Source: Cinclus cinclus (lineage: Eukaryota > Chordata > Aves > Passeriformes > Cinclidae). From it: 64,000 bases of DNA. Made by a program: the position numbers and the translations under genes. This document shows positions 25,401 through 35,900 of the stretch, piece by piece (within the stretch, counting starts at the first letter, position 1; each line of letters opens with the position of its first letter). The stretch covers positions 57,583,158-57,647,157 of the forward strand of contig NC_085049.1 of the NCBI RefSeq assembly GCF_963662255.1. Direction: 5' to 3'. The notes beneath the pieces are model-generated. The model was not told where the DNA came from. It saw nothing but the letters and a program-made list of their open reading frames with translations, and made no database searches.

Positions 25401-27864
25401 GCTGGCTGTAGCGCCAAGTGGCAGAGACTGAGCAGCCAGGCTGGAGGGAGGGCGCCGCAGGACTGCCTCCTCCTGCTGTTTCACAGCCCAGACTTAAGCC
25501 AGCACTGGAGTTTCCTAGGGAACCTGAGGCAGCTGCAGCCAAAACGGCATTGCTGGCAATGGGGGATTTTTAAGCCTGGGCCAAAACCCATCTATTCAAG
25601 CTCATCATGCCACGCTTGGGCCAGCTGCACAGTCGAGTACACGTGCATTCAGCGCTGGGGCACTCTGCAGAGGGAATGCTTCCTCCCTGAGCCGTGTTGG
25701 AAAAGAGAGGCTGCACACGACTGCATCTCTGAGCTCCACAGGCAACTGCTACATTAAAGATCCCCAGCAAACGTTTCACTAAGTCACACTTCGTTGTCGC
25801 CGCAATGCAGGGATGTGTTCATCATCCAGGCTTGGGGATTTGCCGCAGCTGGGCTCTCTGATTTGCTTCAGGACACCTAGCTTCACGTTGCCAATTTCTG
25901 CTCAGATCACGCTTGGGTGCCCGTGAAAAATGCCTTTGCAACAGGGTTTTTCTCCTTCTCCCTCCTGCTGCTCTTTAGAGCCAAGCTGTATCTCAGCAAA
26001 ATCCAGGCTCTTGAACGACTTTTTTCCCCTCAATACTTGTGCTCTCTAATCGTGCCCCTTTCCTCTGCCAGCTGCAACACTGCAAGCAAGGGGTAAAGCA
26101 AGAATGGGTGAATCTGTTCACATTTTCCAGTGCCTCTGCCGACTCCTGAGCACCGAGTGCACAGTATTGGTCATGGATCTGTTCCAGTCTGGAGCTGATC
26201 TCACCAGCGGTGCTGTGAATGACTCCAATGAGGCTCCCCCTTGCGGGCTCAGGGCACTCAGTGCTCACTTCAGCCCCATAAATTCAAGCTGCTCTCTCTA
26301 ACCTGGCAGGTCTTCCTTTCCCTGTTTAGCTTCCAGCTACAAAATCTACCAGCCCCCAAGTCACAGTTACAACGAGGGCTTCCATCCCATCAGTTTTATT
26401 TCATCTTTGCCTGCTGCAGATGCAGTTCCTCAGCAGCAAGAGCATTCCCATATTCCCAGACCACACCCCAAATGCCCCGGACTTAGTTGGAAAGAAGCTA
26501 CCAGCATCAGCAAATCCATTTGAGCCTTCCCCTACACTGAGTGTATAAGCAGACACTTTTGGTCCCCACACTGTCCAGAAGGGCACTGCTGCCTGCTCAG
26601 TCAAGGGGTCAAGACACCCCTTGAGCTGGGAAGCAAGGCTTGAACACAAGGAAACAGAGCTGCACAGCTCACCTCTAGCTCTAGTATTTGCTTCTCTCAC
26701 TTCTCTTGCTGAGCCAGTTGCTGTAATGACAGAACCAATGCAAAAAGGAAAAATGGTATACAGAGGTCAAGGCAGTTCCCCAAAGGAAGAGAATGAAATT
26801 ATACCCCCATGCTAAGCACCAGGGAAACTGAGGCAGCAAGCATAGCTGAGGATTTCCCCGGGTCTTGCTTTGAGACATGCTTAATTGCAGAGATGTACCC
26901 AGCAGGTTTTCTGATCCCTTATCCAGCATGCTGTTTCCTCATTCTGCTCCCGTAGCTGCCTTTGATCACCGGGGACAGGTCTTCCTACAGCTGAAAGGGA
27001 AACTGCTGAAAGAAATGGAAGGGAGCAATCCAGGTGGATGATTGCATACAACAAGAAAGTGCTGCATATGAAAGGGAAGGAGACATTTCCTATTAGATTA
27101 AAGGAGCTCAAACCTGCTCTCCCTCTAGAGAAGTATGCAACTCCATACTTGCCTCTCTAATTGCAACCCTCTGCTGGGAAAGATGCTTAAAAGTATTGCA
27201 AAAGGAAGGAGATTAGCCAAGGTCAGGGAATGGCAGGGCTGCAAATCCAGAGGATTGCGTAAAGAAGCACATGGTCCCAGGTACTGCCAGGAGAGGTGCT
27301 GCCAGCTTGTTCCAAGAGAAAGTAGCAGAGTGAAAACTCAGCTAACCCCCAGGAAGTGGCTGCTGGAGTCAGCCAGGGCAGGAAAACAAAATCAAAAAAA
27401 GCAAAAAAAAAGGAACAAAAGACCACAGTACCAAGCTTCAGGAAAGTGAAAGGTCTCTGGCAGAGCATTTTAACAAAGAAAGAGGAATGTGATGGGGAAA
27501 GGAAAGCTCACGTCCTGGACCAGAGCTGATGACCTAGGAGGAAGTGCACACAAGCACATCTGAAAAACATCTCAGGGTTCACATAAGCACACACGGCAAA
27601 GAAACCAAACAAACACCGGGACAGAGAGGGGGTTACAGGGTGGTTCTGGCCGGTAGAAGACAACCTGGTGGGTGGAAAACCCCTCTCCCAGGCAGACCAG
27701 CCACTCCTGTGAGGCCTTCCCGATGGAGAGGGACTTGGCCTGTTTGGGATTCACCTCGAGTGTGCAAGCAGCAGGAGAATTCGCTCAGCCTAGGCCGCTC
27801 AGGCAGGCACTCCCCTGCCTGCTAGTGCCCTCTGCGGGTGGCTGCTGCAGGGCTGACAGCCACG

Positions 27865-27985
27865 GACTGCACCCGTGACAAAAGTGGGACTGTACCTCTG
27901 TACCAAAACTGGGACTGCACCCCTCTGCCAAACCTGGGAGCCTGCATCCCTGTGCCAAACCTGAGACCTGCACCCCTGTGCCGAA
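27865..27985. repeat. Degenerate minisatellite, about five 24-27 bp units
   Basis: Five imperfect head-to-tail units of the form GACTGCACCCCTGTGCCAAA plus a few bases (CCTGG or similar) can be aligned by eye. Divergence between copies is moderate, so this is an old array. Confidence 0.75.
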
Positions 27986-28929
27986 CAGAGGGCCATACTC
28001 TGACCTCATGAGCTGTGCTCATCCAGGCCTCTGGCTTGCATGCCATCACTTTCCTCCGCAACTGGCTACAAGCTAATTATAGCTCCAGTACCCTCCCTCT
28101 GGAGCGGTGTTAATTACAACTTGGAGCGCCTCGCTCCGTCCAAACCTAGCTTAAAATTCCAGCTTTCGGTAAAAATAAATCGGGGGGAGAAAGATTGTTC
28201 CTCACACATCACCTAGACGCTCTTGCAGGGAGCAAAGATTCAGATTCCGATCTCTTTTTCCATTGGCTGCACTTTGGGTCCTTGTTATATGGAAAGCAGA
28301 TGTACCCAGCTGGAAAGAGACTCCTAAATCTGTGAGAAATAAAAGCAAGGTCGCCGCTGACAGGACTGTTAAGCACGAGTTCACTCGCCATTGTTTGCAA
28401 CCAGCCGAAAAGAAGTGCAGCCTTCCATTCATTCTGGACTTGGTAACCACTGGGTGTTGCCAAAGAAGGGAAAACAAACAAGCTTGAGACTCAGACAGAC
28501 CGAAACCTGAGCAAAAGGGGGCTGCGTAAAACAGCCCGCAAAACCTCCCATTCAGAGGCATCGCTGTGGGGGATGGAGCCGTGCGTGCCTCCTATGCAGA
28601 TCGTACATGACCTGGAGGGCTCCTAGAGATGACTTCAGGATTCTCAGAAAAATCAAAGGAATAAGTGACAGGCAGGGTTGACTCATAAGATTAAAATAAC
28701 CTGTGTAAAACGTGCCTGAACACAGCAAAGGGAAGGATGTTGCAATTTTCTATGAAAAGCACTTTAAAAGGGCTTTGTGATGCAAGACAGTAACAGTTTA
28801 AAAAAGAGCTACATTCAGGCGCCAAAAAAGTGCTTTTTAATGACCAGCAAGCCTTTACCAAAACAATGGCTATCCATCAGGAAAAGCCATTAGGTGTGAC
28901 AACTGGGCAGTCCCCTAGTCAGCGGTGGG

Positions 28930-29998
28930 ATTAGCACTGTAAATGAGTAACCCAGCGCGGGAGCGCTGGGCTCGGACGCCTGTCTCCACATCAGAGACAG
29001 GAGCACACCAGAGCCCGAACGGGCTGCATTGTGCTCTTATCGCCGAGGCTGTGGCCACCACCTGCCCCGGTCCCAGCCGCTGGCACCCTCACTGGACACC
29101 CCTCACGCAGGCGCTCCTCAAAATCGCTCAGGATCTGAGAAGCAGGAAAGCAAACTGCAAAAGCAGCGAGTGGGGGAGAAGCCGTGCTGCTCCTGCCAGG
29201 ACCCCTGGAGCACAGAGAAAACACGCGCCTGTGTCAGGTGTTACAGCTGCGCTGGCCTAGATCGCCACACGGAAAGCGGGGACAAACGGAGTCTGTTTTC
29301 CTGGAACACCCCAGCGATTCCTAAAGCATCTCCAACCTCCCCCCGCCCGCCCCACACGCTGCTCGGCCAGGCAGAAGGGCCGGGCCAGGCACTGCCAGAA
29401 GATCAGCTGCTATTTAAAGTACAGTGCAGGGTAGCACTTACTACTATTTATATATATTCATATTATTTATATTTAACTGGTCGACATCCGACCCCGGCTA
29501 GTCGCCTCGGCCCCGGCGGGCACGCACGGCGCGTGCGCCGCACCCAGCCGACCCGTGTCCTTTTAAAGGACACGCGGCTCACCACCTACCGGAAGTGCCC
29601 GTTCTCCGTACCGGAAGTGGCTTCACCTGCCAGTAACACCGTCTCTTCCGGGAGGGGCCGGCTCGCCCGGTTCCCGCGCGGCCGCTGCTTTCCGGTGCTC
29701 TGCTCCGCTCCGCCCCGCCCCGCCCTCGCTTGCCCTCTGTGTCCTTCTCCGGGAGGGCCTTCCGCTTCCTTCCGTATCCCGCGCCTTTCCTTGCCCCAGC
29801 TCGGTGAGCTCATGGTAGAGCGGGAGTGCGGGCCAGAAGGGGGCGCGCTGGCCGCGGCGCGACGCTCTGCACGGCCGACTTCCGGGTCTCTGTGTCCAGA
29901 GGGATCGGGACTCTTCATGGCGCCGCCGCGCCGGGCCCGGCGGGAGGGCGGCGGTGGGGGAGCGGCACTGCCCCGGTGAGGAGCCGCGGGCGGCCGAT
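28930..29998 (+). promoter_or_regulatory. GGA1: GGA1 CpG-island promoter with ETS and NRF1 sites
   Basis: Sequence composition changes sharply to GC- and CpG-rich ahead of the GGA1 start codon. Visible elements are two direct ETS-type CCGGAAGTG sites (29589-29597 and 29611-29619), inverted CTTCCGG or close variants near 29644-29650 and 29880-29886, and an NRF1-like palindrome GCGCGTGCGC at 29529-29538. There is no TATA box near the likely start, as expected of a housekeeping gene. An AT-rich block with TATTTATATATATTC-like sequence at about 29440-29480 sits inside the island. Site function is inferred from motif match only. Confidence 0.7.
29812..29979 (+). promoter_or_regulatory. Upstream open reading frame in the GGA1 leader
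   Basis: An ATG at 29812 opens a frame of 55 codons ending in TGA at 29977-29979, which is 19 bases before the GGA1 ATG at 29999. A second in-frame ATG at 29917 would give a 20-codon peptide rich in Arg and Gly. Both ATGs have G at +4. If the transcript starts upstream of them, ribosomes would meet these starts first, so the frame could damp GGA1 translation. The transcription start is not known from sequence, so this is conditional. Confidence 0.4.
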
Positions 29999-32900
29999 AT
30001 GGAGCCCGAGACGCTGGAGGCGCGCATCAGTGAGTGCGGCTGCGACCACCGCTCCCCTCCCAATGGGGCTGGGGGTGGCGCAGGGGTGTGCGGGAGAGGG
30101 GCTGCGGGTGAGACCCCAGGGCCGAGCCAGAGGCAGAGGAGCTGTGGGTCAGCAGGGAGGAGGGGGCGAGAGTTTGTGCACAGGACTGCTACGGGAAGGG
30201 GGGAATGGACACGAGTGTGTTTCTTCTCCCACGCCATCCCCTGCTGCTGCACTCGCTGGAGTTGGCAGGGAGGGAGTGGGATCAGTGATGTCCCTCCAGA
30301 GTGTGGAAGCCTGCTGTTTTTTATTTTTCTCATCGTCCCCTCCTCCTGCCCGCAGACAAAGCCACAAACCCCCTGAACAAGGACCTGGACTGGGATGGTA
30401 TCAATGCGTTCTGTGAGCAGCTCAATAAGGAGCTAGAGGGGTAAGTGCTTTGTCCTTTCCCCAGGCTTCTCCAGGTCACAGGCCTGGTTATGATTTCCCA
30501 CCCAGCAAAAGCCAGTGGGATTGTCCCAAGGGCTGAATAGGCATGGAGGCTGTCAAGGTGGAGGTATGTGGGGGGTCTTAGTCCATGAATGGAAGGTTAC
30601 CTTCAGATTTTGATGCCTTATCAGCATCTTCAACTTGCAACATGCTTTTCAACTCTGGATTCCCAGACAGAAATGCAGGTACCAGGCTTTTTCTCAATAA
30701 CCAGCAAACTTCTTTTCCCCTCACTCCTTCCAGTCCTCCACTTGCCACGCGGCTTCTTGCCCACAAGATCCAGTCTCCACAGGAATGGGAAGCTATCCAG
30801 GCCCTCACGGTAAGGACATCTGCAGGCTGGTAGAACTAGATGGAGGGGCAGGGCGTGGAGATGCTCCAGCTTGACTGGAGAAGCACGGGAAGCTTTGCAT
30901 TCCCTCTGAGAAAGCCCTGGAGCATCTGGGCCCTTGGGTGGGAGAGGGACTGAAGGTGGTTCCACAAGTCAGGAGAGGTTACTTGGAAAGATTTTGTTCC
31001 TAGAAGGATCATAGCCTGTTGAAGTTGAATAGGAAGCTTTTTGGCTTTTGTTGTGGTGGCCTTGGCAGTGCTGTGTTAATGGTTGGACTGTACGATCTTG
31101 ATGGTATTTTCCAACCTAAAGGATTCAAGTATTCTTAAATCATGTGGATCCACACTTTGAAACCCTGGTGTTTGTGATCTCTTTAAGGGTATCCCTTTGG
31201 ATGGGCTGTTCAGCCATCACTGCAAAAACTGGCCCAAAAGATGAGAATCTTGCTTCCCTGTGGGAGGGTGCTTGACCACCTGGGAGGGAACCTGGGGGGA
31301 TACCTCTTTGTGCTGCTGTGACAGTAGCCACAGGCTCTGTACCTGGTGAGGGGAAAGCTGGAAGGAGCTGGCTCCTGATCCTGCTGCTGACCCCATGCGG
31401 GATTCACCTGGCCCCTCTCCCCAGGTGCTGGAGTCCTGCATGAAGAGCTGTGGCAAACGCTTCCACGATGAGGTGGGCAAGTTCCGCTTCCTCAATGAGC
31501 TCATCAAGGTGGTGTCCCCTAAGGTGGGTCTCACAGCATCATGCTGGAAGGGACTGGGGCCTGGTGGCAGTGGGGCTTTGAGGAAAAGTGGTGGCTGAGC
31601 AGAAAGGTCAGACCCCCACTGGGATGCGGGTGAAACAGGACACTCAGTCGGAGCTGTAGTCCTTGTTTCCCGGTGAGTTTTCTGGTGGGAAGTGTGTTTT
31701 CACCCCTCTGCTCCAGGCTGATTCTTGTTGTAGGAAACTGAGGGCCAGCTGGACATGGTGCAGCCAGCACTTGTGAGACTACTGAGCTCATGTGCATGCC
31801 TGGAGTCACCTTCCCTGCATCCCTGTTGGGCTCTGTCTGTTCTGCATGTGCTCAGGAACCTCCTGAGCTTTGACAGGACCATGTCTCTCTGGGGTGTCCC
31901 AACCTGATTGAGACATTATTGGAGGGCAAGCCCAGGCTTGGTCAGTGGTGCTCTGGTGAGTCCGTCTGAAGGACCAAGTCATTACCTGCTCCTCTGCTGA
32001 TGCTGCTGTTCCTGAAGCAGAACAAGCTGTGCAGGCTCCCCTTTTCAGTCAAGGCAGTGAACACCGGCAAGTGTAGAGTTAAGGGAACACAGGCTAAATA
32101 TGACTAAGGAAAACCTTTGTCTGCCAGTCACAGCTTGTGATCTGTGATGATGAGTAGCCCTGGACAGTGACAGCAGCATACTAAAGTCCTCTTACTTGGC
32201 ACCCTAGAGTATGTCCTCTGCCTTAAGCCACTTGTCTCTGGTGGCATAGACACTGTTTCTACCACCAGTGTTCCCATCAGAGCCATGTGGGAAGGCTGAA
32301 AGATGATTGCATGGCACCTACTGGGTGGTGGTCGTCTGGGGCTCACCTTGCTCAGGCCCTGCCTGAGAGACCATTGCCCCCATGCCTCTCCCAGCCCTGC
32401 TGTCCCTTCATTCCTAAAGGGCTTCCTTGCTGAGCAACTTCTTTTTGCAGGACCTTTCCCTTCACAAGGTGACAGGAGACCTGCCTGAGCCTCCCCACCT
32501 GCCTCTGTGTGTCTCTGAGGAACTGCTGCTGCATCATTTCTCACACCTCTTGTTTTCCTGTGATGGAAACCAGGCACAGCATAGGATGTTTTGCAAGGCC
32601 CTCATGAGCTTTCCTGCTTGCTTTCTCTTTCCTCTTTGTGCCATTGGGAGCGGTCTCACTTCTCCTGGGCGGGCAAGGAGAGGAACAGGCCAGACTTGCA
32701 ATGGCTCAGATCAGCTTCAAGCCACCTCTTCTCTCCTCCTCTAGTATCTTGGCAGCCGGACATCTGAAAAAGTGAAGTCAAAGATCCTGGAGCTGATGTA
32801 CAGCTGGACATTAGGGCTGCCTCATGAGGTGAAGATATCAGAAGCCTACCAGATGCTGAAGAAGCAAGGTGAGAGGCAATGGTCTGGAAGGGGCAGGTGG

Positions 32901-35900
32901 ACAGATGGTTTTGCCTTCCTTCACCCCTTCTTTGCCTGGGCAAAATCTGAAACAGGCTCTCCCTTCCTTCTGCTCAGACCCAGGCCATCTGTCAGTCTGA
33001 CTCAGCACCAGGGTCAGGAGAAGGAGCAGGTGCCTTGGGGCTCCTGGTTGAGCAGAGGAGGTCGCTGGTTATGAATTCCTGAGTTGGAGGGCACGTCTGC
33101 TTGCTCACATGGGAGATGGGGCACTAGAAAGGTCTGGGGCTGAAGGGCTGCAAGTGCTTTGACAGTTTATGCTGGAATTTTCTAAGAGAGGATGTTTATG
33201 GGGAATGGAAACATAATCCAGGATCTTGGGCAACAGGAGCTACCTCACACATTCTCAGTCCCAGCTGGACTGGAAAAAAGACCTGGGTGGTAGTGCCATC
33301 CCTGAGTGGGTGAGTCCTCCTGATCTCTCCTTTGGTTTCTACTGCAGGGATTGTGAAATGTGACCCAAAACTTCCAGATGATGCTCCTTTTCCACCACCT
33401 CCTCCTCGACCCAAGAACATCATCTTTGATGATGAAGAAAAATCCAAGGTAAGGGCTCTGTGCTGGGAGAGGGAGAATAGGCATCATCTTCCTGCTCCAG
33501 TACTTTATGTCCCCCTGATGTGGGAGAGGCAAGGTCCCTGCTCCTTCATGCTGTCTTTCAGAAAATGCATCACAGGAATGCTGAGGGTCTGTTCCAAAAT
33601 CATGACGAAGGAAACATCCAGAGAAGTGGGGCATGTGGGTCTGTTTGACCTTTGGATCACTTAGCTGCAGGATGGTGCAAAGGGTGAGGCACTGACATTG
33701 GCCCAAGCAGGTTCAGGGAGGATTGCTGCTGTGAGCTCTCTAGACTTTAGAGTTATCTAGCCATGAGTTTTAAATTCCAGCCCCAGATGATGCTGTTGTT
33801 ATCTCTTCCCCAGCCCCAGCACTGCAATCTACTTATTGCCCAACCACTTATAGCCACCTGGACCCCTCCTGTGTTGTCTTTCCAACAGAATTGTGTCACC
33901 ACTCAGGCAAACATCTGCAGTATCAGTGCTGATATGTTTAAGCAAGTATTGGGCTCCTGTGGGTCTAATTCTGCAGCAAAAGTGTGATGCCAGTTTGTTG
34001 CAAGGGATATAGTTTGCTTCCATGGGTCAGAGTCTGCAAATGAGGATTTGTAGGTAGGCAGTGAGACTGTTCCCTGACTATGGAGAGGGAGAGAAAATGG
34101 GAGCTCTCCCTCTTCACCAACAAAGAGGTGTGTGAAGATGTCTGAGTAGGAGTCCATTACAGTGCTGTGGCAATTCTTGTATAAACCAGGCTTTCTTCCT
34201 GTCTCAGTGCTGCTGCACTCCAGACTTTCCATGCTGGGTAATGGGAAGGCCAAAGCAGGCTTTGAATGCAGGGGATCTTGAGGGAAAGAGCTAGCTTGCA
34301 TAACCAGAACTACAACAGGAAAAGGAAGGCCAGTTCCACTTCTGTCCCTGGTCCCTGATCTGCCCACAGGCTCCTGTGGCTAGGCTTTCTAAATGGTTGG
34401 AATTGTCCACTGCCTCTGCCAGATACAGTTTGGGATGGGGGGAACTCTTGGCTCTAGTGTTGCAAGAGTGTCTCTGGCTGCCATCCCTCAGCATGGGTTC
34501 AGTAGTACTTTCTTGTTTGCAGACACTGGCTCGCCTCCTGAAAAGTTCCCATCCTGAGGATCTCCGGGCTGCCAACAAGCTCATCAAGGAGATGGTTCAG
34601 GAGGTGTGACTGGGGAAGAAGGGAGCTGGGGAGTCATGGTCTGGGTGATGATGGTTGGCACCAAAGGAGGACTGGCTTTGTGACCTCATGCAGGCATATG
34701 GAGCTTCTGCCCAAAATTTGGCTGCAGCAGCTGTGAAAGAGTCCTTGTGTGAGTTCTGCCATCCCCTGACTACTTGGAGGAATGGCTCTGGGTGCGTTTT
34801 GTGGCCCAGCCCTGCTGCAGCACTAGTTCTACAGCAATTCCATCCCTGTCTGGCATGTTCCTGCCCAGAGATGACCTGAAGTTTTCCACTGGAGTGGGAG
34901 CTGTTTTGAGGGCACTGTTGCTGGGCTTTAGTCCAGGGTGGTTGGCTGGCCTGGCCTTCCTCCTCTCCAAGTTAGGACATCCTTCCCCATGTGCTTCCCC
35001 TACAGGACCAAAAGCGCATGGAGAAGATCTCCAAGAGGGTGAATGCCATTGAGGAGGTGAACAACAACGTGAAGCTGCTGACAGAGATGGTAACAAACTA
35101 CAGCAAGGGGGAGACAACGGAAAGCAATGAGGACCTAATGAAGGTGAGGAAAGGCAATCCCAGAATCCTTCTTGGGCTTAGTAGAAATGGGCAGCTCTTA
35201 TCCCCTCATCCTCCTGCCTATTTTGCACACCCAGCTGAGCATCCTGCTGCGCAGGCTGCTCACCTCATTACTGTTTCTCTGTCTCCCCCAGGAGCTGTAC
35301 CAGCGCTGTGAGCGCATGAGGCCCATGCTTTTCCGGCTCGCCAGTGACACAGAAGACAATGATGAAGCTCTAGGTAAACATACCTGGCCTTTGTCATTCC
35401 TGCTGAGACTGCCCTCAAGGTGTCAATGTACCCTGGTGCAGCCTGCAGCAACAAGGGGGAAAACGCTCTCTGCAGTGGTTTTGTTTGCAGAAACTTGGGC
35501 CTTGCTTTGAAGAAATAGACAGGCTTGGGGTGTAAATGTTACTCTCTTATCTATTTTCACATTTATTTTCAGCGGAGATTCTGCAAGCCAATGACAATCT
35601 GACCCAGGTGATCAATCTCTACAAGCAGCTTGTACGGGGAGAAGAGATCAATGGGGAGACAGTGGCCAGTCCCCTTCGAGGTGAGGAGACTTGAAGAATA
35701 GGGACCGGAAGGTCAAGTAGAAAGGCCCTGTTGCTGGTTTCCTGCAGAGTAAGAGGAGATTGAGAGAAATGGAAGGGGGAAACCTGCAGGAGCTTAGAGT
35801 AGGGCTGGTGAGATAAGGAAATGGCTTGTGGATATGACTGGTGCATGAAAAAAGGGAACTGTAAGGGAGAGCAGGGAGGTGTGAGGAAGGATGGGAGCTA

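Larger units (their letters stand above)
17813..28900. other. Long gene-poor spacer between LGALS2 and GGA1
   Basis: About 11 kb contains no recognisable gene. Notable local items are a 23-bp duplication near 18591-18637, a possible orphan exon at 22200-22406 (minus) and a degenerate minisatellite at 27865-27985. Open frames above 100 codons here (for example at 18244-18675 and 23222-23851) have no motif, no matching splice sites and no family resemblance, so I do not call them genes. Some of this may be LGALS2 intron 1 or distal regulatory DNA. Confidence 0.45.

Noticed and set aside
29029..29979. 316-codon open frame in the GGA1 CpG island
   Set aside because: It is low-complexity and composition-driven, spans promoter motifs, and has no recognisable domain. 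Only its last part is kept as a possible upstream ORF.
34655..34879. Short open frame between GGA1 exons 7 and 8
   Set aside because: It lies wholly in an intron whose flanking exons join in phase, and it has no family resemblance.
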